Of a stretch of DNA of 64,000 bases, positions 26,440-33,800 are shown piece by piece (position 1 is the stretch's first letter; each line of letters begins with the position of its first letter). Source of the stretch: Gaiellales bacterium. GTDB taxonomy: Bacteria > Actinomycetota > Thermoleophilia > Gaiellales > JAICJC01. The position numbers and the translations under genes are program-made. The stretch spans positions 1 to 64,000 of the forward strand of contig DASUHM010000009.1 in assembly GCA_036273515.1 (NCBI GenBank), written 5' to 3'. The notes beneath the pieces are model-generated. The model had not been told where the DNA came from. It ran no database searches and worked only from the letters and a program-made list of their open reading frames with translations.

Positions 26440-26732
26440 TCGACCTCGTAGTGCTCGACGACATCGCTGCGCTCCACCAGCCAGCGATCGTCTTCCGGGT
26501 AGTAGACGGCCCGCGACGGGTCATCGCCGGCAAACCCGCGGACTGCGTCCATGTCGTCCCAGAGCGAAAAGGCCACGACCTCGGTCAGGGCGCCGACGCG
26601 GCGGCGCAGGATCCAGGCCCCCTGGTTCCCCGGCGTCGTCCGGTACTCGCCGACGCCCGTGTCACGCATGTACGCGGCGTACTCGTCCGCGTCCTCGGGC
26701 CGCACCGCGCCCCGCCAGATCCGTGCGATCAC
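26436..26732 (-). CDS. Small antibiotic-biosynthesis-monooxygenase-like protein
   Basis: A 98-residue protein with the ferredoxin-like ABM fold pattern: IARIWRGAVRPEDADEYAAYM, then the strand/helix block GAWILRRRVGALTEVVAFSLWDDMDAVRGFAG and a terminal strand. Family members range from heme-degrading and quinone monooxygenases to proteins of unknown role. The GTG 26732 start is well placed after GGAGGGACC. It follows the alpha/beta hydrolase closely and is probably co-transcribed with it. Confidence 0.7.
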   Translation of the reverse strand: MIARIWRGAVRPEDADEYAAYMRDTGVGEYRTTPGNQGAWILRRRVGALTEVVAFSLWDDMDAVRGFAGDDPSRAVYYPEDDRWLVERSDVVEHYEVD

Positions 26733-26748
26733 AGGTCCCTCCTTCGAG

Positions 26749-27543
26749 TCACACCGACGCCCAGAACTCGAGCACGGTCTCGTTGAACGCCGCCGGGTCC
26801 TCCTGGAACGGCTGGTGCGCCTGCGCCGGCACGCCGACCAGTCGCGCACCGCGGATGAGGGCGGCGATCTCGTGCGAGTGCCGCGGCGGGCAGATGACAT
26901 CCTCCTCGCCGTAGAGGACGAGCGTCGGCAGGGCGATGGCGCCGAGCCGGTCGCGGGTGTCGTGGCCGAGGATCGCCCGCGCGGTGCGCTGGAACGCCTC
27001 GGCCGACTGCGGATGCGGGTTGTTCAGCATCGCCTCGCAGAACGAGTCGACGCGACCGTCCTCGAACACGGCCTTCGAGTAGGTCGAGGCGAGGAAGTAC
27101 ATGAGGAACTTGCGGTCGTCGTCGGCGATGCCGGCGAAGTACGCCGAGCTCTCGATGAACGTCCGGAAGAGGCGATCGGAGAAGGCCCACGACCCGACGA
27201 TCACGAGGCTCCGGGCCAGGTCGGGCCGGGCGATCGCGAGCTCCTGCGTGATCGCGCCGCCCATCGAGAAGCCCATGACGTGCGCCGGCCCGACGCCGAC
27301 GGCGTCGCAGAGGCCGATCGCGTCGGCGGCCAGGTCGCGGACGGTGAACTCGCCGTCGGGCAGCGAGGAGCGGCCGACGCCGCGGTTGTCGACGACGGTG
27401 ACCCGGTACCGCTCGCCGAACGGGCCGACCTGGGCGTCCCATGCCGCGACGTCGTCGCCGAGGCCGCACAGCAGCAGCACGTCGTCTCCCTCACCGGACT
27501 GCACGTAGTGGAGGTCGACGCCGTTGACGCGCTCGATCGGCAC
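26749..27543 (-). CDS. Alpha/beta hydrolase
   Basis: The 264-residue protein begins MPIERVNGVDLHYVQSGEGD, has an oxyanion region near CGLGDD, the nucleophile elbow GFSMGG near residue 91, an acidic residue in LYGEEDVICPP and the terminal histidine in AQAHQPFQEDP. It resembles 3-oxoadipate enol-lactonase and related esterases. Substrate unknown. It leads a two-gene leftward unit with the ABM-like protein 16 nt downstream. Confidence 0.82.
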   Translation of the reverse strand: MPIERVNGVDLHYVQSGEGDDVLLLCGLGDDVAAWDAQVGPFGERYRVTVVDNRGVGRSSLPDGEFTVRDLAADAIGLCDAVGVGPAHVMGFSMGGAITQELAIARPDLARSLVIVGSWAFSDRLFRTFIESSAYFAGIADDDRKFLMYFLASTYSKAVFEDGRVDSFCEAMLNNPHPQSAEAFQRTARAILGHDTRDRLGAIALPTLVLYGEEDVICPPRHSHEIAALIRGARLVGVPAQAHQPFQEDPAAFNETVLEFWASV

Positions 27544-27552
27544 GGCGCGATC

Positions 27553-27938
27553 CTATCTAGCCGGACGATGCTCGCGGGGTTGCCGACCGGGGCCGTCGTG
27601 GGTCTTCGAGGCCGGCCGGATCGGGCGCAGCTGCCGGTAGAACTCCTTCAGCGGGGTCCGCATCCCGAGCGCCACACCGCACCGCGCGACCGGCCTCGCC
27701 GGCACGCCCTGCACCATCGTGAGGGGCGGCACGGACCGGCTGACGACGCTCCCCGCCGTCACCACCGCGCCGCGACCGATCGTGACGTTCGGCAGGATGG
27801 TGACGTTCGGCCCGATGAAGGCATCGTCCTCGATGACGACCGCCGGCTCGCCCTCGTCGTGGAGGCGTGATCCTGGCGGCCGGTGAGCCGGCGGGCACGC
27901 TCGGAAGGCCGGGGCGTCGTGGTGGGGCGAGCGGTCAT
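27553..27938 (-). pseudogene. Acyltransferase tail joined to a foreign gene start
   Basis: From 27553 to about 27880 one frame encodes the hexapeptide-repeat C-terminus of a sugar or LPS O-acetyltransferase (VVIEDDAFIGPNVTILPNVT, VTAGSVVSRSVPP, VQGVPARPVARC) but has no start. An ATG at 27938 with the ribosome-binding site CAGGAG begins another frame (MTARPTTTPRPSERARRL), which runs out of frame into the tail and ends at 27759. It reads as a deletion that joined the start of one gene to the tail of another. Confidence 0.65.
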
Positions 27939-27975
27939 GGTGGTCTCCTGGGTAGTTGCGGGGTCAACAATCCCA

Positions 27976-28010
27976 ACCATAGGTCCAGCGTTCACGCGCG
28001 TGGAGTGAAC
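27976..28010 (-). promoter_or_regulatory. Possible promoter and operator of the chimeric remnant
   Basis: On the minus strand a possible -10 box TATGGT (27976..27981) lies about 40 nt before the ATG at 27938. GTTCAC (27990..27995) and GTGAAC (28005..28010) form an inverted repeat around the place of the -35, as an operator would. The region suggests a once regulated gene whose body is gone. Confidence 0.3.
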
Positions 28011-28088
28011 GGTGAGACGCTGCGGGCCCGTTGTGCGCTCGACGCACCGGGCCCGGTGACCGTCCGGCCGACCGCGTAGCCCGGGGGC

Positions 28089-28355
28089 ATGGAACACGAT
28101 GACGACGAACCCGAGCCCACGCCGGAGCACGGCCTGTGGGCACGCCTGCCGCCGGAGCCCGAAACGCCCGCGATCGGCGAGTTGATCAGCGTCGGCGACC
28201 GGCTCCTGGACACCGGTCACACGCTGCAGAGGATGCAGTACCCCGAGGTGCGCTCCCTCGGCGTCACGCTGCAGGATCAGGCTACGACCGTCCTCCAGCT
28301 GGTGAGCGACCTCCTAGATGACCTCCTCCCGCCCGCGGAGGACGAGGAGGGGTAG
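28089..28355 (+). CDS. Small acidic protein of unknown function
   Basis: I do not recognise this 88-residue protein. It has an acidic start (MEHDDDEPEPTPEHG), a central amphipathic helical part (ISVGDRLLDTGHTLQRM, LGVTLQDQATTVLQLVSDLL) and an acidic tail. There is no membrane segment or signal peptide. The ATG 28089 lies after CCGGGGGC, a weak ribosome-binding site. Codon use is native-like, so it is probably real. It is divergent from the chimeric remnant. Confidence 0.5.
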   Translation: MEHDDDEPEPTPEHGLWARLPPEPETPAIGELISVGDRLLDTGHTLQRMQYPEVRSLGVTLQDQATTVLQLVSDLLDDLLPPAEDEEG

Positions 28356-28430
28356 GGCTCGACGCCGACCGCCGGCGCGGGATACTAGGCCCGACCCGGG
28401 CGAGGTTCGATCCCGTTCGACCCGGCGGGG

Positions 28431-28451
28431 ATTCCTGTCAGAGACAGGAAT
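28431..28451 (-). terminator. Hairpin after tRNA-Gly
   Basis: ATTCCTGTC and GACAGGAAT form a perfect 9-bp stem with a 3-nt loop, starting 5 nt downstream of the tRNA-Gly 3' end. The lower GC content of the stem against the surroundings supports a dedicated terminator. Confidence 0.65.
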
Positions 28452-28455
28452 TGAA

Positions 28456-28529
28456 GCGGCTGAAGGGGCTCGAACCCTCGACCTTCTGCATGGCAAGCAG
28501 ACGCTCTAGCCAACTGAGCTACAGCCGCA
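28456..28529 (-). tRNA. tRNA-Gly (GCC)
   Basis: A 74-nt cloverleaf on the minus strand. The acceptor GCGGCTG pairs with CAGCCGC, the anticodon stem TCTGC/GCAGA holds the loop TTGCCAT with anticodon GCC, the T arm is GAGGGTTCGAGCCCC, and the discriminator is U. CCA is not encoded. A -10 box TATACT (28542..28547) lies 12 nt upstream of the 5' end. Confidence 0.96.
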
Positions 28530-28541
28530 AGAGAGCGATCA

Positions 28542-28547
28542 GTATAC
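28542..28547 (-). promoter_or_regulatory. -10 box of tRNA-Gly
   Basis: TATACT on the minus strand is one mismatch from the consensus TATAAT and well placed for transcription starting just before the tRNA. No convincing -35 is visible in the GC-rich upstream sequence. Confidence 0.45.
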
Positions 28548-28562
28548 CCGCGCGCCTCCGGC

Positions 28563-28961
28563 CTACGCCCGATCCAGGGCCAGGTTGACCTGGCGGTCGG
28601 CGTCGGTGTTCTCGGTGCGGCGCACCTCGATGTAGCGCACCCGCTCGAACGGAACGGCCGCCCGCTGGGCCTCGTCCCAGAGCGTGCGCAGGTGCGGGCT
28701 CTTGACCCGGTAGCGGCCCGTCATCTGGCGCATCAAGAGCTCGGAGTCCGACCGCACCTCGACCTCGGTCGCGCCCAGAACGGCGGCTCGCTCGAGGGCC
28801 GCGATCAGCGCCCGGTACTCGGCCTCGTTGTTCGTGGCGACGCCGATGGCGTGCCCGTCCTCGGCCAGCACGTCGCCGGCTTCGTCCTCGATCCGGTATC
28901 CGACGGCGGCCGGGCCGGGGTTGCCCCGAGCGCCGCCGTCCACCCACATCCGCGCGATCAC
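28563..28961 (-). CDS. RNase H type I family protein
   Basis: The 132-residue protein has the RNase HI fold with catalytic acids in place: D8 in WVDGGARGNPG, E46 in NNEAEYRAL, D69 in VRSDSELL and an aspartate near NTDADRQVN. It probably cuts RNA in RNA-DNA hybrids. It is the short form without a basic handle or hybrid-binding domain. It overlaps the ferritin-like gene (GTGA) and ends the operon led by the threonine-synthase-like gene. A separate rnhB lies at 47137. Confidence 0.85.
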   Translation of the reverse strand: MIARMWVDGGARGNPGPAAVGYRIEDEAGDVLAEDGHAIGVATNNEAEYRALIAALERAAVLGATEVEVRSDSELLMRQMTGRYRVKSPHLRTLWDEAQRAAVPFERVRYIEVRRTENTDADRQVNLALDRA

Positions 28962-29197
28962 GCGGCCGGGCCGAACCGCTCGATCTTCTCCCGCTGCTTC
29001 ACGTCGAGGCGGCGCAGCAGGTCGAGCAGCCGGGCGACGTGCTCCTTCTTGTCGTCGGCGATCCGCTGCACGACCTCCTGGGCGCCCTCGTCCGCGAGGG
29101 AGAACGCCTGGGCCTCGTAGCGGTTGATGGACTGGAGCTCGGCGGCCAGGTTCTCCCGCAGCGTCTGCAGGTCGGCGTGGAGCTCCGTCAGCCTCAT
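28958..29197 (-). CDS. Short ferritin-like helical protein
   Basis: The 79-residue all-helical protein has LAAELQSINRYEAQAF in the first helix and IADDKKEHVARLLDLLRRLD in the second. The spacing of E, Y/E and ExxH-like KEHV resembles half-ferritins such as encapsulated ferritin-like proteins, which dimerise to build an iron site. No encapsulin gene is nearby. It overlaps aldehyde dehydrogenase (ATGA) and RNase H (GTGA). The metal function is inferred from pattern only. Confidence 0.6.
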   Translation of the reverse strand: MRLTELHADLQTLRENLAAELQSINRYEAQAFSLADEGAQEVVQRIADDKKEHVARLLDLLRRLDVKQREKIERFGPAA

Positions 29198-30687
29198 GAC
29201 GGCTGGTTGTCGATCTGCGCCCGCTGGAGCTTACCGGAGTAGTCGACGTACACGGACTTCCACTCGGTGTAGGTGTCGAGCGCGGCCGTGCCCGCCTCGC
29301 GGTGGCCGTTCCCCGTGTACTTCGTGCCGCCGAACGGCAGCTGGATCTCGGCGCCGATCGTGCCCGCGTTGATGTAGGTGATGCCCGTGTCGAGGTCGCG
29401 GATGGCCCGGAACGCCGAGTTCACGTCGTCGGTGTAGATGGCGCTCGAGAGGCCGTACTCGACCCGGTTCGAGATCGCGATCGCATCCTCCAGGTCGCGG
29501 CAGCTGATGAGCGCGGTCGCCGGCCCGAAGATCTCCTCGGTGGCGACGCGCATGTCGCGGTCGACCTTGCCGTAGATCGTCGGCCGGTAGAAGAAGCCCT
29601 TCTCGCCGTTGCGGTAGTGCTCGCCGCCGGTGAGGATGTCGGCGCCCTCGTCGCGGGCGATGCCGGTGTAGCGGTCGACCTTGTCGAGCGCCGCCCGGTT
29701 GATCAGCGGGCCGACGTCGACGTCGGGGTCGAGGCCGTTGCCGATCCTCAAGGCTTCGGCTCGCTCGACGAGCTTGGACGCCAGGGGGTCGTAGACGCGC
29801 TCGTGCACGATCACCCGGCTGGCCGCGGTGCAGCGCTGGCCGCTCGTGCCGAACGCGCTCCACAGGATGCCGTCGACCGCGTTGTCGAGGTCGGCGTCGT
29901 CCATCACGATGATCGCGTTCTTGCCGCCGAGCTCGAGGTGGATGCGCTTCAGGGTCTCGGCGCCGGTGCGGGCGACGTGGATGCCCGTCTCCTTCGAGCC
30001 GGTGAACGTCACGATCTTCACGTCCGGGTGCTCGAGCAGCCGCTGGCCGACGGTCGCGCCGCCGCCGTGCACGATGTTGATGACACCCTTCGGGAGGCCC
30101 GCCTCCTCGAAGATCTGGACGAGCATCTCGCCGAGCAGCGGCGTGTCGCCGGCGGGCTTGAAGACGGCCGTGTTCCCGGTGACGAGCGCCGGCATCAGCT
30201 TCCAGGTCGGGATCGCCATCGGGAAGTTGAACGGCGTGATGACCGCGACGACGCCCATCGGCTGGCGCACGCTCATCGCGAACTTGTCGTGCATCTCCGC
30301 GGGCACCGTCTGACCGAACATGCGCCGGCCCTCGCCGGCCATGTAGTAGGTCATGTCGATGCCCTCCTGCACGTCGCCGCCCGCCTCGGCCAGCACCTTG
30401 CCCATCTCCTGGGTCATGGTGCGGGTCAGCTCGGGCTTGCGGTCGCGCAGGAGCTCGGCAACCTTGAAGAGGATCTCGGCCCGCTTCGGCGCCGGGTAGA
30501 GGCGCCAGCTCTGGTAGGCCTGATGCGCCGCCGCGACCGCCCGGTCGGCGTCGCTCGCCGTCGAGCGCGGGAAGGAGCCGATCAGCTCGCCGGTCGCCGG
30601 GTTCGTGTTCTCGAAGTGCTCGCCGCTCTCCGAGTCGACCCACTCGCCGTCGATGAAGTTCCGGTACGTGTTCGCGGCCACCGCCAT
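29194..30687 (-). CDS. NAD(P)-dependent aldehyde dehydrogenase
   Basis: The 497-residue protein is full length. Motifs: ITPFNFPMAIPTWKLMPAL for cofactor binding, FTGSKETG, the catalytic glutamate in LELGGKNA, the catalytic cysteine in GTSGQRCTAASR, and the terminal EIFGPA block. The C-terminus (EAGTAALDTYTEWKSVYVDYSG) resembles the semialdehyde dehydrogenase type used for amino acid breakdown, but the substrate cannot be fixed. It starts 12 nt after the threonine-synthase-like gene and overlaps the ferritin-like gene. Confidence 0.9.
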   Translation of the reverse strand: MAVAANTYRNFIDGEWVDSESGEHFENTNPATGELIGSFPRSTASDADRAVAAAHQAYQSWRLYPAPKRAEILFKVAELLRDRKPELTRTMTQEMGKVLAEAGGDVQEGIDMTYYMAGEGRRMFGQTVPAEMHDKFAMSVRQPMGVVAVITPFNFPMAIPTWKLMPALVTGNTAVFKPAGDTPLLGEMLVQIFEEAGLPKGVINIVHGGGATVGQRLLEHPDVKIVTFTGSKETGIHVARTGAETLKRIHLELGGKNAIIVMDDADLDNAVDGILWSAFGTSGQRCTAASRVIVHERVYDPLASKLVERAEALRIGNGLDPDVDVGPLINRAALDKVDRYTGIARDEGADILTGGEHYRNGEKGFFYRPTIYGKVDRDMRVATEEIFGPATALISCRDLEDAIAISNRVEYGLSSAIYTDDVNSAFRAIRDLDTGITYINAGTIGAEIQLPFGGTKYTGNGHREAGTAALDTYTEWKSVYVDYSGKLQRAQIDNQPS

Positions 30688-30699
30688 CGGCCGGGAACT

Positions 30700-31929
30700 C
30701 TACTCGCCGCGCACGGCGAGCACGCGCAGAAGCTCATCCACCCGCGCGTCCACCGTCTCGAGCGGGCTCGACGCCGCCGACGACTCGTCCAGCGAGCCGC
30801 CCGCCGCGATCACCGGGACGACGAGCGTCCGCGTCGGGACGTCGCCGCGCTGCGCCAGCTTGATCGCCGCCGCGACCGGCGCCGCGGCGGCCAGGTCGAC
30901 CCACATGCCCTCAAGCTCGCCGAGCTGCATTCGGGCGTGCTCGAGCTCGCCCTCGGACACGCGCACGACGAGCCCCTCCGACTCGACGACGGCGTGCAGC
31001 GACTGCACCGTGCCGGTCACGCCGCCGAGCGCCCGCGCACTGGTGTCCATGTAGCTCGAGGGCGGCACCCAGTCCTTTCCGGATGCGAGCGCCGCCGCGA
31101 CCGCGCCGGCCACCTCGACGGCGACCATGCGCGGGATCCGGTCGATCACGGCCCACGAAACCAGGTCGCGGAACCCGCGCCAGATGCCCTGGATGCCGTC
31201 GCCGAGGGCGGCCGGGACGAGCACGAGGTCGGGCGACGACCACTTCAGCTCCTCGGCGATCTCGTAGGCGATCGTGCGGTAGCCCTCGATCGCGAGCGGA
31301 TCGCCCCCGATCGGCGGGACGGCCCGGTTGGAGACGGCCCGCCACCCCAGGGAGCGCTCGGCGTCGGCCAGGAGCGGCCAGCGCGCTTCGAGCGACGCGA
31401 CGCCGACGACGCGGCCGCCGACCGCCTCGATCGCGTCGCGGGTGCGCGCTCCGGCGTCAGGTTCGACCAGGCTCACGCAGCGCAGCCCGGCGCGCGAGGC
31501 GTAGCTCGCGAGCGACACGCTGAGCGCTTCGTCGCCCGCGCTTGCGACCGTCACCGAGGTGTCCTCCACCTGCGAGACGGCCAGCGCGGCGAAGCGGTCG
31601 CGCCAGCTGCCGGTCGGGTTTCGGCGCTCGTCCTTCAGGAGCATCCGGCGTAGCCCCAGCTGCTGGCCGAGCGCGGCCGTCGGCACGAGCGGCGTGTCGC
31701 CCTCGCCCATCGAGACCAGCCGGTCGCGCGTGATCGGGAGCTGGGCGACGAAGCGGGCCAGGCCGCGGCCCGTCAGCTTGCTCGGCTTGAGCGACGAGAC
31801 GCGGCCGTAGACGGGCGCCACGTTGGCAGAGCTTCCCTCCGCCGAGCACGACGGGCAGCCGCCGGGCATGGACACCACGGGGTAGCGCCGCCGGCACCGC
31901 AGGCACTCGAGCGCATTGGGGACTGCCAC
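30700..31929 (-). CDS. Threonine-synthase-like protein lacking the PLP lysine
   Basis: The 409-residue protein has an N-terminal zinc ribbon (C9xxC12, C25xxC28) and the fold-type II PLP layout of threonine synthase. The lysine that binds PLP, normally in NPTGSFKDRG, is replaced: the protein reads NPTGSWRDRF with R110 encoded by CGC. The next block, usually SSGNAGAAL, reads ASAGDEALS. The glycine-rich C-terminal loop (IAAGGSL) remains. It is probably a pseudo-enzyme or binding protein rather than a synthase. It leads a four-gene coupled operon. The start is ATG or GTG at 31929. Confidence 0.85.
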   Translation of the reverse strand: MAVPNALECLRCRRRYPVVSMPGGCPSCSAEGSSANVAPVYGRVSSLKPSKLTGRGLARFVAQLPITRDRLVSMGEGDTPLVPTAALGQQLGLRRMLLKDERRNPTGSWRDRFAALAVSQVEDTSVTVASAGDEALSVSLASYASRAGLRCVSLVEPDAGARTRDAIEAVGGRVVGVASLEARWPLLADAERSLGWRAVSNRAVPPIGGDPLAIEGYRTIAYEIAEELKWSSPDLVLVPAALGDGIQGIWRGFRDLVSWAVIDRIPRMVAVEVAGAVAAALASGKDWVPPSSYMDTSARALGGVTGTVQSLHAVVESEGLVVRVSEGELEHARMQLGELEGMWVDLAAAAPVAAAIKLAQRGDVPTRTLVVPVIAAGGSLDESSAASSPLETVDARVDELLRVLAVRGE

Positions 31930-31983
31930 CCCGCGAGCATACCCCTTGACGAGGCTGGCTCAGCCGGTGTCTACTTCAGGTTC

Positions 31984-32217
31984 ATGATCTATTGCGTGAT
32001 CCCGCCGGAGCTCGAAGAGGAGCTCCTTCCCCGGATGGTCGAGTACTACCGCGACAACCCGAACGTCGAGGTGATCGTCGACCGCCGCGCCCGCGCCGGC
32101 GACCGCCGCGCGAGCACGCAGGGCGAGCACGACGAGCGCCGCGAGATCCGCGACCGCCGCCGGCCGCGGGCCATGGGCACGTTCCCCCGCGCCGAGGCGT
32201 TCGACACCGACGCCTAG
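31984..32217 (+). CDS. Small arginine-rich conserved protein
   Basis: A 77-residue protein starting MIYCVIPPELEEELLPRMVEYYRDNPNVEVIVDRR, followed by a highly charged tail (RRASTQGEHDERREIRDRRR). The N-terminal half looks like a small alpha/beta domain; the tail could bind nucleic acid. I do not recognise a named family, though similar short proteins seem common in actinobacteria. It is divergent from the threonine-synthase-like gene by 54 bp. Confidence 0.55.
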   Translation: MIYCVIPPELEEELLPRMVEYYRDNPNVEVIVDRRARAGDRRASTQGEHDERREIRDRRRPRAMGTFPRAEAFDTDA

Positions 32218-32259
32218 CCGCGGAATGACCTCAGGCGCAGCCCGGGTCGAAGGGTTCGT

Positions 32260-32475
32260 GCCGTTCGTTCCTGGATGCACACGACCTCGAGGAGCTCCAT
32301 CGCCGCCTCGGCGAGGGCGGGGTCGCCCCGGGCCCGATCGTGCCCGGGGCGCCGGGGCCGGACCGGGAGTTCCGCATCCTCGACCCGGACGGCTACTGGG
32401 TCATGGTCACGGACGCGGACGCGCTCGTGCCGCCCGGCTCCAGAGCCGCACACCGACGCCTCGCCGCGCGGGCTA
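32260..32475 (+). pseudogene. C-terminal remnant of a VOC-family protein
   Basis: One frame reads FLDAHDLEELHRRLGEGG and then FRILDPDGYWVMVTDADALV, the second half of a VOC/glyoxalase domain. There is no first half and no start codon in frame, and the frame runs on past the domain end into the antisense of the acetyltransferase. A truncated, dead gene is the simplest reading. Confidence 0.55.
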
Positions 32476-32946
32476 GAGACTCTTCCGCATCTCGACCGCG
32501 GTCTCGGTGTATCCGAGGGACGAGTACAGACCCCTGGCGCGCGCGTTCCCGCCGAAGACGTTCAGCACGACCGAGTCGTAACCGCGCGAGCGGACATCGT
32601 TCTCGAACGCCAGCATGGCGGCCCGGCCCGCGCCACGGCCTCGGTGCTTCTCGTCGATCTCGATGGCGTAGAGGTAGATGTGACGCTCGCCCTCTTCGCC
32701 ACGTTCGGCGAACCAGAGCCGGCCGACGGGCTCGTCGGTCTCCGCGTCGACGATCACCTCGAGGTGCTGGCCGGGCGTCTCGGCCCCTTCCGGGAGCAGG
32801 GCCGCGATGTCGGCCTCAGCCTTTGCGCGCGCATCCTCGGGTGCACGACCGGAGTTCGCCGCGATGTCCGCCGCGTACTCGGCGCGAGCCGCCTGGACGA
32901 ACGGGTCGTATTCGCCGGATCCGAGCGCGCGAAGCCGAATGTCCAC
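32473..32946 (-). CDS. GNAT-family N-acetyltransferase
   Basis: The 157-residue protein has the GNAT core: YLYAIEIDEKHRGRGAGRAAMLAFE with the acetyl-CoA pyrophosphate loop RGRGAG, and motif B NVFGGNARARGLYSSLGY. The N-terminal helical part (FVQAARAEYAADIAANSG) is of the type fused in many small acetyltransferases. Substrate unknown. It starts at GTG 32946, 12 nt after the zinc-cysteine protein, and probably forms a two-gene unit with it. Confidence 0.85.
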   Translation of the reverse strand: MDIRLRALGSGEYDPFVQAARAEYAADIAANSGRAPEDARAKAEADIAALLPEGAETPGQHLEVIVDAETDEPVGRLWFAERGEEGERHIYLYAIEIDEKHRGRGAGRAAMLAFENDVRSRGYDSVVLNVFGGNARARGLYSSLGYTETAVEMRKSL

Positions 32947-32957
32947 GGGCCGGCTGC

Positions 32958-33554
32958 CTAGACCGCGAGCGCGAGCGTGCCGTCCGGCTCCGCCTGCGCG
33001 TTCCAGTCGCGGAAGCGGCTGTCGATCTCGGCCACGTCCTCGCCTCGGTGCTGCAGCGTGACGGGCTGGGGGCCGAGCATGTCGACCCGGAACTGGTACC
33101 AGGACAGGTCCCACGCCACGGTCACGACGACCTCGCGATGGCTGCGCATGACGACGCTGACGCGCGGGTCGCCGAGCGTGCGGGCGATCCCGCACACCGT
33201 CCGCGGGTGGTAGCTCTCGTTGAAGAGCTCGAGGCCCGCCTCGACGGCGTCGCGCGGATCGGCCGGGAGCGCCTCGGGCGTGAACGGCTCCGGGACGCGG
33301 CGCTGGCGCGACCCTCCGGCCAGGAAGCCCTTCAGCCCGCGCGGGCGGTTGCGCGCCGACTGCAGCTGCAGCGGCACGCTGATCGAGCCCTCGCGGATCC
33401 AGCCGAGGGCGTCCGCCTGATCGACGCACAGCTCGCACACCCGCGTCTCGGCCCCTTCCGGGCTCTCGTACGGGACGAGTCGCTCACCCAGCAGAAGGGT
33501 CCTCCCGCAGACGGCACAGGACGTTTCGATGTCGTTCCGGCGGATATCGATCAT
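32958..33554 (-). CDS. Conserved protein with a four-cysteine N-terminal motif
   Basis: The 198-residue protein begins MIDIRRNDIETSCAVCGRTL and has a second pair in CELCVDQ, forming a likely zinc knuckle (CxxC-x24-CxxC). A basic, proline-rich linker follows, and then a mixed domain (PRTVCGIARTLGDPRVSVV, VVVTVAWDLSWYQFRVD). I cannot name a family; such zinc-knuckle proteins of about 200 residues recur in actinobacteria. The two ATGs at the N-terminus make the start reasonably firm. The 246 bp upstream carry no gene. Confidence 0.65.
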   Translation of the reverse strand: MIDIRRNDIETSCAVCGRTLLLGERLVPYESPEGAETRVCELCVDQADALGWIREGSISVPLQLQSARNRPRGLKGFLAGGSRQRRVPEPFTPEALPADPRDAVEAGLELFNESYHPRTVCGIARTLGDPRVSVVMRSHREVVVTVAWDLSWYQFRVDMLGPQPVTLQHRGEDVAEIDSRFRDWNAQAEPDGTLALAV

Positions 33555-33800
33555 TGCGTGGCTCCGGAAGCCGGCTCCAAGAGGCCGAGTATACCGGTGG
33601 CTCCGGGCGCTCGCGACGCCGGGGCAAGTCGGCCCGAGGGGTAGCGGCGGGGACGGACTTGCTCGCCAATTCCTGCAGGAGATCGCCCCTGCTCGGAATG
33701 TCGGTCCGTGGAGCAATCCGCAAGAAACCGCCGCAACCGGGCGCAAACGCGCTCGGAGAGCGACAGAAGGCGGTTGCCGGGGTATGCGGAGCGGGGTAAT

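Noticed and set aside
28402-28420. T-arm-like GGTTCGATCCCG next to tRNA-Gly, as a tRNA fragment
   Set aside because: No acceptor, anticodon or D-arm match surrounds it; a single short T-loop-like string is expected by chance.
33600-33800. Possible riboswitch (c-di-AMP or c-di-GMP type) before the RlpA-like gene
   Set aside because: The leader is structured and such switches precede wall enzymes in actinobacteria, but I could not match the conserved core of either class.
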